A DNA stretch of 64,000 nt from Actinobacteria bacterium OK074 (lineage in GTDB: Bacteria; Actinomycetota; Actinomycetes; Streptomycetales; Streptomycetaceae): NCBI GenBank assembly GCA_001298575.1, contig LJCV01000254.1, forward strand, positions 1 through 64,000, given 5' to 3'. The position numbers were made by a program, and so were the translations under genes. The notes beneath the pieces are model-generated. The model was not told the origin of the DNA and searched no databases. It saw only the letters and a program-made list of their open reading frames with translations. Of this stretch, positions 25,723-34,848 are shown one piece after another; positions within the stretch are counted from its first letter, which is position 1, and the number at the start of each line of letters is the position of its first letter.

Positions 25723-27509
25723 CACCCGGCACCGGAGATATGACACCTGGCAGCGGAGACATGGCCCCCGGCGCCGGCGCGACCGGCGGCAGACGGCCCG
25801 AGGAACTGCGCAGCCACCAGTGGTACGGCACCGACGGGCTGCGCTCGTTCAGCCACCGGGCCCGCACCCGCCAACTCGGCTATCTGCCCGAGGAACACCT
25901 CGGCAAGCCGGTCATCGCGATCCTCAACACCTGGTCGGACATCAACCCCTGTCACGTCCATCTGCGCGACCGGGCCCAGGCGGTGAAGCGGGGCGTGTGG
26001 CAGGCGGGCGGATTCCCGCTGGAATTCCCGGTGTCGACGCTGAGCGAGACCTTCCAGAAGCCGACCCCGATGCTCTACCGCAACCTGCTCGCCCTGGAGA
26101 CCGAGGAGTTGCTCCGCTCGTACCCGGTCGACGGGGCCGTGCTGATGGGCGGCTGCGACAAGTCCACGCCCGCGCTGCTGATGGGCGCGGCGAGCGTCGA
26201 CCTGCCGACGGTGTTCGTGCCCGCCGGGCCGATGCTGCCGGGCCACTGGCGGGGCGAAGTCCTCGGCTCCGGCACCGACATGTGGAAGTACTGGGACGAC
26301 AAACGCGCCGGACTGATCGGCGACTGCGAGATCACCGAGCTGGAGAGCGGCCTGGCGCGCTCGCCCGGGCACTGCATGACGATGGGTACGGCGTCGACGC
26401 TGACCGCGGCCGCCGAGGCGCTCGGCGTGACCGTGCCCGGCGCCTCCAGCATCCCCGCGGTGGACTCCGGACACGACCGGATGGCCGCGGCGTCGGGGCT
26501 CAGGATCGTCGAACTGGTCCGGCGGGACCGCAGGTTGAGCCACATCCTCACCCAAGACGCCTTCGAGGACGCGGTGTTGACCGTCCTCGGGCTCGGCGGC
26601 TCCACCAACGCCGTCATCCACCTCATCGCCATGGCCGGCCGGGCCGGGGCGCGGCTCACCCTCGACGACTTCGACCGCATCGCCCGTACGGTGCCCGTCC
26701 TCGCCAACGTCCGCCCCGGGGGCCGCACTTACCTCATGGAGGACTTCCACTTCGCCGGCGGCCTGCCCGGGTTCCTCTCCCGGATCCCGGACCTGCTGCA
26801 CCTGGACCGCCCGACCGTCTCGCACGACTCGATGCGCGAGCAGCTCGCGGGCGCGCGGGTGCACGACGACGACGTCATCCGCACCCGCGACAACCCCGTC
26901 GCGAGCGAGGGCGGGGTGGCCGTGCTGCGCGGCAACCTCTGCCCCGACGGCGCCGTCATCAAGCACATCGCCGCCGAACCGCACCTGCTCAAGCACACCG
27001 GCCCCGCCGTCGTCTTCGACGACTACCGGACCATGCAACGCACCATCAACGACCCGGAGCTGGGCATCACCGCCGACACCGTGCTGGTGCTGCGGGGCGC
27101 CGGCCCCAAGGGCGGCCCCGGCATGCCCGAGTACGGCATGCTGCCGATCCCCGACCACCTGCTCAAGCAGGGCGTACGGGACATGGTGCGGATCTCCGAC
27201 GCCCGCATGAGCGGCACGAGTTACGGCGCGTGCGTGCTGCACGTGGCCCCCGAGTCGCACGTCGGCGGACCGCTCGCGCTGGTGCGCGGCGGTGACTCCA
27301 TCACCCTCGACGTCGAGGCCAGGACTCTCCAACTCAACGTGGACGAAGACGAGTTGGAGCGGCGCAGGGCGGAGTGGACACCGCCGCCCGCGCGTTACGA
27401 GCGCGGCTACGGCGCGCTCTACGAGGAGCACATCACCCAGGCGGACACCGGCTGCGACTTCGCGTTCCTGGCGCGGCCGGGGAAGGTACCGGATCCGTAC
27501 GCGGGCTAG
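25719..27509 (+). CDS. IlvD/EDD-family sugar-acid dehydratase
   Basis: The product is a 596-residue Fe-S dehydratase with three cluster-ligand cysteines at about 78 (DINPCH), 146 (GGCDKSTPA) and 219 (GHCMTMG), the DKSTPA lysine segment, and the C-terminal SGTSYGACVLHVAPES signature. That signature is characteristic of pentonate/hexonate dehydratases (L-arabinonate, xylonate) more than of the valine-pathway IlvD. It would turn an aldonate into the 2-keto-3-deoxy acid used by the DHDPS-family enzyme encoded immediately upstream. ATG 25719 overlaps that gene's stop. Three near-identical 21-bp units at the start give MTPGTGD-MTPGSGD-MAPGAGA, each offering an ATG, so the true start could be the second or third. 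Confidence 0.85.
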   Translation: MTPGTGDMTPGSGDMAPGAGATGGRRPEELRSHQWYGTDGLRSFSHRARTRQLGYLPEEHLGKPVIAILNTWSDINPCHVHLRDRAQAVKRGVWQAGGFPLEFPVSTLSETFQKPTPMLYRNLLALETEELLRSYPVDGAVLMGGCDKSTPALLMGAASVDLPTVFVPAGPMLPGHWRGEVLGSGTDMWKYWDDKRAGLIGDCEITELESGLARSPGHCMTMGTASTLTAAAEALGVTVPGASSIPAVDSGHDRMAAASGLRIVELVRRDRRLSHILTQDAFEDAVLTVLGLGGSTNAVIHLIAMAGRAGARLTLDDFDRIARTVPVLANVRPGGRTYLMEDFHFAGGLPGFLSRIPDLLHLDRPTVSHDSMREQLAGARVHDDDVIRTRDNPVASEGGVAVLRGNLCPDGAVIKHIAAEPHLLKHTGPAVVFDDYRTMQRTINDPELGITADTVLVLRGAGPKGGPGMPEYGMLPIPDHLLKQGVRDMVRISDARMSGTSYGACVLHVAPESHVGGPLALVRGGDSITLDVEARTLQLNVDEDELERRRAEWTPPPARYERGYGALYEEHITQADTGCDFAFLARPGKVPDPYAG

Positions 27510-27665
27510 CCCCGCGCGCACACCCGCACCCGCACTACTCGCACCACGAGGGCCCAGCAGCCCGTCGGCCACCACCCGTTGGCCGTGATCTCGCACGTTG
27601 CACGCAAGCGCTTCCCCGCACGAAACGCACCAGCACGCACAACGCACGAGAACGGAGAGACAGTC
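27510..27665 (+). promoter_or_regulatory. Leader of the sugar permease operon with LacI-type box
   Basis: The 156-bp spacer separates the dehydratase operon from the permease operon. GCAAGCGCTTCC at 27604-27615 contains the AAGCGCTT core of LacI/GalR-family operators and lies about 50 bp before the permease start, a natural repressor position. A GGAGAGA ribosome site precedes the ATG. No LacI gene is in this window, so the regulator would act in trans. Confidence 0.45.
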
Positions 27666-28601
27666 ATGGCCCAAGCCGCAGCCGTGGCGAAACCGCCCGC
27701 GCCACCCCGGCGGCGCCGAGCCTCCGCGACCCCGCGCAGGCTCCCGTACCTGCTGATCGCCCCGGCCGCCCTGCTCATGCTGGGCTTCATCGCCTACCCG
27801 GTGATCAGCGTCTTCTACTACAGCCTGCAGAACTACAACCCCACCAAGCCCTGGCGGAACGGCTACGCGGGGTTCGACAATTTCGTGCAGGCGTTCACCA
27901 AGGACCAGCAGTTCTGGGACACGCTGACCTTCAGCGCCAAGTGGGTCGTGGTGGAAGTCGGGTTGCAGCTGCTGTTCGGCCTCGCACTCGCCCTGATCGT
28001 CAACCAGACCTTCGTGGGGCGGTCGTTGGGCCGCGCGCTGGTCTTCTCGCCATGGGCGGTGTCCGGCGTGCTGACCTCCGCGATCTGGGTGCTGCTCTAC
28101 AACTCCCAGACGGGGATCACCCGTTACCTCGCCGACATGGGCATCGGCCAGTACGGCACGAGCTGGCTGTCCGAGACGTCGACCGTCTTCCCCGCGGCGG
28201 TGGTCGCGGACCTGTGGCGGGGCGTCCCCTTCTTCGCGATCCTCATCCTCGCCGACCTCCAGTCCGTCTCGAAGGACCTGTACGAGGCCGCCGAGGTCGA
28301 CGGGGCGGGCAGGGTCAAGCAGTTCTGGCACATCACGCTGCCGCACCTCAAGGACGCCATCGTGCTGTCCACGCTGCTGCGCGCCGTCTGGGAGTTCAAC
28401 AACGTCGACCTCCTCTACACGCTGACCGGCGGCGGCCCCGCGGGCGAGACCACCACCCTGCCGCTCTACATCGCCAACACCAGTGTCGACGCACACGACT
28501 TCGGCTACGCGTCCGCGCTGACCACGGTCGCGTTCGTGATCCTGCTCTTCTTCTCGACGGCCTATCTGCGGCTGAGCAAGTTCGGAGGGGAGAACAAGTG
28601 A
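27666..28601 (+). CDS. Sugar ABC transporter permease (MalF type)
   Basis: The 311-residue membrane protein has a basic, Pro-rich N-terminus, about six helices and an EAA loop (EAAEVDGAGRVKQFWHITLP). It pairs with the following permease, whose GTG overlaps its stop. ATG 27666 has GGAGAGA upstream. The operon continues through Gfo/Idh, PmoA-like and GH43 genes to a binding protein, so the substrate is probably an arabinose- or xylose-containing oligosaccharide from plant cell walls. No ATPase is present; MsiK sharing is likely. Confidence 0.88.
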   Translation: MAQAAAVAKPPAPPRRRRASATPRRLPYLLIAPAALLMLGFIAYPVISVFYYSLQNYNPTKPWRNGYAGFDNFVQAFTKDQQFWDTLTFSAKWVVVEVGLQLLFGLALALIVNQTFVGRSLGRALVFSPWAVSGVLTSAIWVLLYNSQTGITRYLADMGIGQYGTSWLSETSTVFPAAVVADLWRGVPFFAILILADLQSVSKDLYEAAEVDGAGRVKQFWHITLPHLKDAIVLSTLLRAVWEFNNVDLLYTLTGGGPAGETTTLPLYIANTSVDAHDFGYASALTTVAFVILLFFSTAYLRLSKFGGENK

Positions 28602-29488
28602 CCGCCACCGAAGTCGCCCCGGTGCCCGCCCCGTTGGCCCCCGAACCGCCGAGCCCGCGCAAGGCGCACCGCCGGTCCTGGGACGAGGCCCCCCGCTGGC
28701 AGATCTACCTGCCCCTGTCGGTCTACCTGCTCTTCACCCTCGTCCCCTTCTACTGGATCCTGCTGTTCGCGCTCCGCCCGGACGGCTCGACCTCGCTCGT
28801 GCCCTGGCCCATGACCTTCGACCACTTCCAAAAGGTGTGGACGGAGCGTGACTTCGGGATCTACTTCAAGAACAGCGTCCAGGTCGGGGTCGTCACCCTG
28901 GTCATGACGACGCTGGTCGCACTGGCCGGCGGCTACGCCCTGGCCCGCTTCGACTTCCGCGCCAAGCGCGCCTTCATGCTCGCCCTGCTCTGCTCCCAAT
29001 TCGTGCCGGGCGCCCTGCTGTTGGTGCCGCTGTTCCGGATCTTCGCCGAGCTGCGGATGATCAACTCGCTGAGCAGCGTCATCATCGCGGAGACCGTCTT
29101 CCAGCTGCCGCTGTCGATGATCCTCATCAGCGGCTTCATCCGGAACGTGCCGTACTCCCTGGAGGAGGCCGCCTGGGTCGACGGCTGCAACCGCTTCGCC
29201 GCCTTCCGGATCGTCGTACTCCCGCTGCTGCGGCCCGGGTTGATCGCGGTGGGCTCCTTCGCCTTCGTGCACGCCTGGAACCACTTCCTGTTCGCCCTGA
29301 TGTTCCTGTCCGACCAGAGCAAGCAGACCATCCCGGTCGGCCTCAACACCCTGATGAGCGCGGACAGCGTCGACCTGGGCGCCCTGGCCGCGGGCGGCAT
29401 CATCGCCGCCGTACCGGTCGTCATCGTGTTCGCCTTCATCCAGAAGTGGCTGATCACGGGCTTCAGCGCCGGGGCGGTGAAGGGATGA
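28598..29488 (+). CDS. Sugar ABC transporter permease (MalG type)
   Basis: The 296-residue permease has about six membrane segments and an EAA loop (EEAAWVDGCNRFAAFRIVVLP). GTG 28598 overlaps the stop of the MalF-type gene, and its own stop overlaps the Gfo/Idh start. Together with its partner it forms the channel of a family-1 carbohydrate importer whose binding protein is encoded at the far end of the operon, an unusual position since binding proteins usually come first. Confidence 0.88.
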   Translation: MTATEVAPVPAPLAPEPPSPRKAHRRSWDEAPRWQIYLPLSVYLLFTLVPFYWILLFALRPDGSTSLVPWPMTFDHFQKVWTERDFGIYFKNSVQVGVVTLVMTTLVALAGGYALARFDFRAKRAFMLALLCSQFVPGALLLVPLFRIFAELRMINSLSSVIIAETVFQLPLSMILISGFIRNVPYSLEEAAWVDGCNRFAAFRIVVLPLLRPGLIAVGSFAFVHAWNHFLFALMFLSDQSKQTIPVGLNTLMSADSVDLGALAAGGIIAAVPVVIVFAFIQKWLITGFSAGAVKG

Positions 29489-30786
29489 ACAGCCGGACGG
29501 GACAACGGAGTTCGCATCCGAGCCTGCCTCTGCCTCTGGTGCTCGCGGGCGCGCGCGGGCACGGTCGTTGGCACCTGGAGAACATCCGGCGGCTCGAACG
29601 CGCGGGGCTGGTACGGCTGGTGGGCGTCTGCGACACGGCACCGCTCACGGAGGCGGAACTCGGAGGCCCGGCCGGGGCCGAACTCCCGCTCCAGTCCGCC
29701 GACTTCGGGGAGCTGCTCGCCGCCACCGGTGCCGCCGTCGCCGTCGTCTGCACTCCCATCCCCAGCCACACCGACCTGGCGCTCACGGCCGCCGCGCAGG
29801 GCGTGCACCTGCTGCTGGAGAAGCCGCCCGCGCCGTCGTACGCCGAGTTCCGGCGGATGGCCGACGGGGTCGCCGCGGCGGGCATCGCCTGCCAGATCGG
29901 CTTCCAGTCGCTCGGTTCGCACGCCGTGCCCGCCATCCGGACCCTGCTCGCCGAAGGGGCGATCGGGGAGGTCGGGGGCGTCGGCGGGGCCGGGGCCTGG
30001 GCGCGCGACGAGGCGTACTACCGGCGGGCACCCTGGGCGGGACGGCGGCGGATGGACGGGGTCGACGTCGTCGACGGCGCCCTCACCAACCCGCTCGCGC
30101 ATGCCGTCGCCACCGCGCTCACCCTGCACGGCACCACCCGCGCCGACCAAGTCACCTGTGTCGAGGGCGAGTTGCTGCGCGCCAACGCCATCGAGTCCGA
30201 CGACACCTCGTGCGTGCGGATCACCACCGAGCAGGGCGGCCCGGTCGTCGTCGCCGCGACCCTGTGCGCCGGGGAGCCCGGCGAGCCGTACGTCGTCGTG
30301 CACGGGAGCAGCGGCCGGATCACCTTCTGGTACAAGCAGGACCGCGTGCTGGTGCAGCGGGCGGGGCGCGGCCCGGAGGAGTTCGAGTACGGCCGCACCG
30401 ACCTGCTGGAGAACCTCGTCGCCCATCTCACGGACGGCACCGGGCTGTTGGTGCCGCCGGACGCAACGGGCGCCTTCATGAAGGTGGTTGAAGCGATTCG
30501 ACAGGCGCCCGATCCGGTCGCACTGCCGGAGAGCGCCTGGCACCACGCCCCCGGCGGGAGCCGCCGGGTCGTCGACGGCATCGACGGACTCGTCGCCGCC
30601 TCGGCCGAACAGCTCGCCCTGTACTCGGAGTTGGACCCGCCATGGGCGCGCACGGCCAGGGACACGGCCCCGACCGCGCGTGCGGCCGGCGGCACGGCCC
30701 CGACTCCCACCGCCCGTACGGAACCTGCCGCGCGACCGCACGAGGTCACCCCCGCTCAGCCGCCGAAAGAGGTGAGCACCCGATGA
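29485..30786 (+). CDS. Gfo/Idh/MocA-family oxidoreductase
   Basis: The 433-residue NAD(P)-dependent enzyme has an N-terminal Rossmann segment (VLAGARGHGRWHLENIRRL), the family EKP motif in LLEKPPAPS, and an alpha/beta C-terminal domain. The last 50 or so residues are an Ala/Pro/Thr-rich tail with no counterpart in the family core. It overlaps neighbours by 4 bp on both sides. Next to a PmoA-family gene it forms a pair often seen in actinobacterial sugar clusters; the substrate is unknown, probably a free sugar or glycoside released by the GH43. Confidence 0.85.
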   Translation: MNSRTGQRSSHPSLPLPLVLAGARGHGRWHLENIRRLERAGLVRLVGVCDTAPLTEAELGGPAGAELPLQSADFGELLAATGAAVAVVCTPIPSHTDLALTAAAQGVHLLLEKPPAPSYAEFRRMADGVAAAGIACQIGFQSLGSHAVPAIRTLLAEGAIGEVGGVGGAGAWARDEAYYRRAPWAGRRRMDGVDVVDGALTNPLAHAVATALTLHGTTRADQVTCVEGELLRANAIESDDTSCVRITTEQGGPVVVAATLCAGEPGEPYVVVHGSSGRITFWYKQDRVLVQRAGRGPEEFEYGRTDLLENLVAHLTDGTGLLVPPDATGAFMKVVEAIRQAPDPVALPESAWHHAPGGSRRVVDGIDGLVAASAEQLALYSELDPPWARTARDTAPTARAAGGTAPTPTARTEPAARPHEVTPAQPPKEVSTR

Positions 30787-31664
30787 CGTACCCGAACCGC
30801 TCTCCGCAGCGCCGCCCGGCGCCCCCCGACGCCTCGCCCGTCCTGCGGGTCGCGGGCCGGCCGGTCGGGCGCTACGCCATCCGGCCCGCGCTGCCGGACC
30901 GGCTCTCCCCGCGCCCCTACCTGCACCCCGTCACCACCCTGTCCGGTACGGCGGTCACCGAGTTGAGCCCCGCCGACCACGCACACCACCTCGGCGTCGG
31001 TGTCGCCGTTCCCGACGTCGAGGGGCACAACTTCTGGGGCGGGCGCACCTACGTCCGCGACCAGGGGCCCACCGAACTCGACAACCACGGCGCCCAGCGG
31101 CACACCGGCTTCCAACTCCGCGACCCCGACGGCTTCGTGGCGGAGCTGCGCTGGGTGGCCGCGGGCCGGGCCCTGCTGCGCGAGCGCCGCACCGTGGCCG
31201 CCGTCGAACTCACCTCGTCCGCCTGGGCGTTGGACTTCGCGTTCGCGCTCACCAACGTGACGACCGGTCCGGTGTCGTTCGGCAGCCCCGCCACCAACGG
31301 CCGCCCCGGCGCGGCCTACGGCGGCTTCTTCTGGCGGGCGCGCAGGCAGGACGAGCCGCCGCACGTCTTCACCTCCGACCGCGAGGGCGAGCCGGCCGTT
31401 CACGGCACCCGCGCCGACTGGCTCGCCCTCGCCTGCCCCGACTGGACGCTGGTGTTCGCCGGGGCCACCGGCGCCACCCGGCGCGACCCCTGGTTCGTGC
31501 GCGCCGGTGAATACCCGGGCGTGGGCTCGTCGTTGGCGTCCAGCGAGCGGCTGACCGTGGCGCCCGGCGACACCGTCGCGCGCCGCGTCGTCACCGTCGT
31601 CGCGGACGGCCGCCTCGGCCGGGACGAGGCCGCCGCGCTCGTACGGAAGGTGGTGAGCCCGTGA
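30783..31664 (+). CDS. PmoA-family (DUF6807-like) protein
   Basis: The 293-residue cytoplasmic protein belongs to the family misleadingly labelled 'methane oxygenase PmoA', recognised by segments such as YLHPVTTLSG, DHAHHLGVGVAV and the NFWGGRTYV region. It has no membrane helices, so it is not a methane monooxygenase subunit. It is translationally coupled between Gfo/Idh and GH43 genes. A carbohydrate-linked role is inferred only from context, and no activity is established from the sequence. Confidence 0.75.
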   Translation: MTYPNRSPQRRPAPPDASPVLRVAGRPVGRYAIRPALPDRLSPRPYLHPVTTLSGTAVTELSPADHAHHLGVGVAVPDVEGHNFWGGRTYVRDQGPTELDNHGAQRHTGFQLRDPDGFVAELRWVAAGRALLRERRTVAAVELTSSAWALDFAFALTNVTTGPVSFGSPATNGRPGAAYGGFFWRARRQDEPPHVFTSDREGEPAVHGTRADWLALACPDWTLVFAGATGATRRDPWFVRAGEYPGVGSSLASSERLTVAPGDTVARRVVTVVADGRLGRDEAAALVRKVVSP

Positions 31665-33238
31665 GCGCCAACGCCCTGAAAACGGCGGCCACCCGCCGCA
31701 ACACGCCCACGGGTGAAGGGACTTACCGCAACCCGGTGCTGAACGCCGACTGGTCCGACCCCGACGTCGTCCGCGTCGGCGACGACTTCTACCTCACCGC
31801 GTCCAGCTTCGGCCGTGTCCCCGGCCTGCCGCTGCTGCACTCCCGCGACCTCGTCAACTGGACCCTCGTCGGCCATGCCCTCAACCGACTTGAGCCGGAG
31901 GGGGAGTTCGCCGTCCCGCGGCACGACCGCGGGGTGTGGGCACCGTCGTTGCGCCACCACGACGACCGCTTCTGGATCTTCTGGGGCGACCCCGACCACG
32001 GCATCTTCCAGGTCAACTCACCCGAGATCCGCGGCCCTTGGACCCGACCGCACCTGGTCAAGGAGGGCCGGGGGCTGATCGACCCGTGCCCGCTGTGGGA
32101 CGACGACACCGGCGAGGCATACCTCGTGCACGCCTGGGCCAGGTCCCGCTCCGGCATCAACAACCGCCTCACCGGCCACCACATGCACCCCGACGGCACC
32201 AGCCTGTCCGACGAGGGCAAGGTGATCGTCGACGGCGACCGCATCCCCGGCTGGTTCACCCTGGAGGGCCCCAAGCTCTACCGGCACGACGGCTGGTTCT
32301 GGATTCTCGCCCCGGCAGGGGGAGTTGAGACCGGCTGGCAGGGTGCCTTCCGTTCCCGCGGCTTCTTCGGACCCTACGAGGAACGCATCGTCCTGGAGCA
32401 GCAGACCACCGACGTCAACGGACCGCACCAGGGCGGCTGGGTGCGCACCCAGACCGGCGAGGACTGGTTCGTGCACTTCCAGCAGCGCGGCGCGTACGGC
32501 AGGGTCGTCCACCTCCAGCCGATGCGCTGGGGCGGCGACAGTTGGCCGGTCCTCGGCGACGCGGGCGCCCCCGTCGCCGTACACCGGCGGCCCGATCTGC
32601 CGCCGCAGCCGCCCGTCGCGCCCGCCACCGACGACGACTTCCCCGGCGGCCGGTACGGCCGGCAGTGGCAGTGGACGGCCAACCCGCAGGACGGCTGGGC
32701 CACCCAGCACACCGCCGACGGGCTCCGGTTGACCTGCGTCCGCACCCCCGACGCACACGACCTGCGCCGCCTGCCGAACGTCCTCACCCAACGGCTGCCG
32801 GGTACCCCCGCCACCGTCGAAGTGGACCTGCGCCTGGCCGGTCCGGCGCCCGGCGCGCGGGCGGGACTCGTCGTCCTCGGGGACGCGTACGGCTGGATCG
32901 GGCTCGAACGCGGCGGCGACGGGCGGGTGTTGCTCGTGCACCGCTTCGCCGAGGCGGCGGGGGACCGGGAGCGCGACGCCGGCCGACCGTGCGTCGTGCC
33001 CGGGGGAGGGGTCCGGCTGCGGATCGAGGTCGGCGCCGGGGCGCGCTGCCGCTTCTCGTACATGCCGCTCTCCGGCACCGACCGCGCCGACGGACCGAGG
33101 CCGACCGGCCCCGTCTTCGCCGCCACCCCCTGGCGCTGGGTCGGCGCCCTGCTCGGCCTGTTCGCGCTCGCGCCCGCCGGACAGGGACCGGCCGGCACCG
33201 CCGCCTTCACCCGGTTCCGCATCGCCACCGGGCCCTGA
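31661..33238 (+). CDS. Glycoside hydrolase family 43, cytoplasmic
   Basis: The 525-residue enzyme has a five-bladed propeller with the GH43 catalytic triad: base Asp in NADWSDPDVVRVGDDFYL, modulating Asp in GLIDPCPLWDDD and acid Glu in FTLEGPKLYRHDGW. A C-terminal beta-sandwich (from about residue 320) matches the beta-xylosidase/arabinofuranosidase subgroup. There is no signal peptide, so it acts on imported short oligosaccharides. GTG 31661 overlaps the PmoA-family stop by 4 bp. Probable activity is alpha-L-arabinofuranosidase or beta-xylosidase; exo-galactanase is less likely. Confidence 0.87.
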   Translation: MSANALKTAATRRNTPTGEGTYRNPVLNADWSDPDVVRVGDDFYLTASSFGRVPGLPLLHSRDLVNWTLVGHALNRLEPEGEFAVPRHDRGVWAPSLRHHDDRFWIFWGDPDHGIFQVNSPEIRGPWTRPHLVKEGRGLIDPCPLWDDDTGEAYLVHAWARSRSGINNRLTGHHMHPDGTSLSDEGKVIVDGDRIPGWFTLEGPKLYRHDGWFWILAPAGGVETGWQGAFRSRGFFGPYEERIVLEQQTTDVNGPHQGGWVRTQTGEDWFVHFQQRGAYGRVVHLQPMRWGGDSWPVLGDAGAPVAVHRRPDLPPQPPVAPATDDDFPGGRYGRQWQWTANPQDGWATQHTADGLRLTCVRTPDAHDLRRLPNVLTQRLPGTPATVEVDLRLAGPAPGARAGLVVLGDAYGWIGLERGGDGRVLLVHRFAEAAGDRERDAGRPCVVPGGGVRLRIEVGAGARCRFSYMPLSGTDRADGPRPTGPVFAATPWRWVGALLGLFALAPAGQGPAGTAAFTRFRIATGP

Positions 33239-33354
33239 ACTCCCCCCACCCATAAGCCTGTTGGGAGCCGTGAGGACGAACTTCCCGCAGGCGACGGCAT
33301 ATCGCCCCCCCCACGACTTCGCAACCGCTGGAACCCGACGAGGAGAGCCGACCA

Positions 33355-34695
33355 ATGAAGATCAGCATCCGCCGCAGCAGACGTGCCGCGCTGGCCGTCG
33401 CCCTGGGCTCCGTGCTCGCGCTCACCGCCACCGCCTGCGGTGACGACGGCAGCGGCGCCGCCGGGGACAAGGGCGCCGAGGGTTCCGGCAAGGGCGAGAT
33501 CACCTTCTGGGACAACAACGGCGGCGTCCGCACCGACGTCTGGAAGGAGATCATCAAGGACTTCGAGACCAAGTACCCCGACATCAAGGTGAATTACGTC
33601 GGCGTACCCGCCGCCAGCGTCCAGTCCAAGTACGACACCGCCATCCAGGGCGGCGGACTGCCCGACGTCGGCGGCGTGGGCACCGCGATGCTCGCCGAGG
33701 TCGCGGCCCAGGGCGCCCTCGAACCCCTCGACAAACGCCTCAAGAGCAGTTCCCTGAAGGGGGAGTTGAACCAGGGCATGCTCGACGGCGTCCGGGCGGC
33801 GGGCGCGGGCGACGCGCTGTACTCGATCCCCACCTCGGCCAACAACGGCACCCTCTGGTACCGCACGGACCTCTTCAAGGCGGCCGGACTCGGCGCGCCG
33901 ACCTCCTGGACGAAGTTCTACGAGGCCGCCGACAAACTCACCGACAAGGGCGCCAACAAATTCGGCTACACCATTCGCGGCGGCGAGGGATCCATCGCCC
34001 AGGCCCTGGACGCGATCTACGGACAGAGCGGCATCACCTCGTTCTGGAACGGCGACAAAACCACGCTGAACGACCCGAAGAACGTCGCCGCCCTGGAGAA
34101 GTACGTCGGGCTCTTCAAGAAGGACACCCCGTCCGCCGACGTGAACAACGACTTCACCAAAATGGTCGCCCAGTGGGACAACGGCACCATCGGCATGATG
34201 AGCCACAACCTCGGGTCCTACCCCAACCATCTCGACGCACTGGGCGCCGGGAAGTTCCGCGGCATTCCCAATCCCACGCTGGACGACGGCACCCGGGTCC
34301 AGGTCTCCAATCCCATCGACGGGCTCGGACTCTTCAAGGCGAGCAAGAACAAGAGCGCCGCCTGGAAGTTCATCGAGTTCGCGGCCTCGCATGCGGAGAA
34401 CAGCAAGTGGAACGAGTCTGCCGCGCAGGTGCCGGCGAATGTCGCGGCTGCGCAGGACGCTTGGGTGCGGAAGTCCGAGGCGACCAAGCTGGCCGCTGAG
34501 GCTTTGAACGGCAGCTCGACCAAGATTGTTCAGTTGCCGTACTACCTGCCGGACTGGAACACGGTTTCCAAGGCCGACAATGAGCCGAACTTCCAGAAGG
34601 TGTTGTTGGGGAAAATGAGTTCCAAGGACTTTCTGGACACCATGGCTGATGAGTTGAACAAGGCTCAGGCCGAATGGGTTGAGCGTCACGGGTAA
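33355..34695 (+). CDS. Sugar ABC transporter substrate-binding lipoprotein
   Basis: The 446-residue family-1 binding protein has a basic N-terminus, a hydrophobic stretch and a lipobox ending TATAC, followed by a Gly/Ser linker. ITFWDNNGGVRTDVWKEII begins the mature domain. ATG 33355 follows GAGGAG. It comes 116 bp after the GH43 gene, at the end of the importer operon and probably with its own promoter. Codons shift toward T and G in the third position over the final 80 codons, next to a dispersed repeat. Confidence 0.88.
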   Translation: MKISIRRSRRAALAVALGSVLALTATACGDDGSGAAGDKGAEGSGKGEITFWDNNGGVRTDVWKEIIKDFETKYPDIKVNYVGVPAASVQSKYDTAIQGGGLPDVGGVGTAMLAEVAAQGALEPLDKRLKSSSLKGELNQGMLDGVRAAGAGDALYSIPTSANNGTLWYRTDLFKAAGLGAPTSWTKFYEAADKLTDKGANKFGYTIRGGEGSIAQALDAIYGQSGITSFWNGDKTTLNDPKNVAALEKYVGLFKKDTPSADVNNDFTKMVAQWDNGTIGMMSHNLGSYPNHLDALGAGKFRGIPNPTLDDGTRVQVSNPIDGLGLFKASKNKSAAWKFIEFAASHAENSKWNESAAQVPANVAAAQDAWVRKSEATKLAAEALNGSSTKIVQLPYYLPDWNTVSKADNEPNFQKVLLGKMSSKDFLDTMADELNKAQAEWVERHG

Positions 34696-34710
34696 CCTGC
34701 GGGTTTTCTG

Positions 34711-34779
34711 TGGTTGCTCGCGCCCACGCGGCGGAGCCGCACAAATGTCACAGCCCCGCGCCCCCAAACGGGGCGCGGG
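34711..34779 (+). repeat. Streptomyces-type dispersed intergenic element with terminator hairpin
   Basis: TGGTTGCTCGCGCCCACGCG, a GGCGGAGCCGC segment and the closing CCCGCGCCCC/GGGGCGCGGG hairpin (34755-34779, 10-bp perfect stem, 5-nt loop) match an intergenic element I associate with many Streptomyces genomes. It follows the binding-protein stop by 15 bp and probably terminates that operon. A related but shorter version occurs near 45131-45190. Confidence 0.6.
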
Positions 34780-34848
34780 TGTACCCCCCACTTGAAAGGC
34801 ACCGCCCAGCACAGAGAAGAAAACCACCTGCCCGAAAGGCAAACCCCC

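Noticed and set aside
30783..31664. Particulate methane monooxygenase subunit
   Set aside because: The family name is historical; the protein is soluble, lacks membrane helices and sits in a sugar operon.
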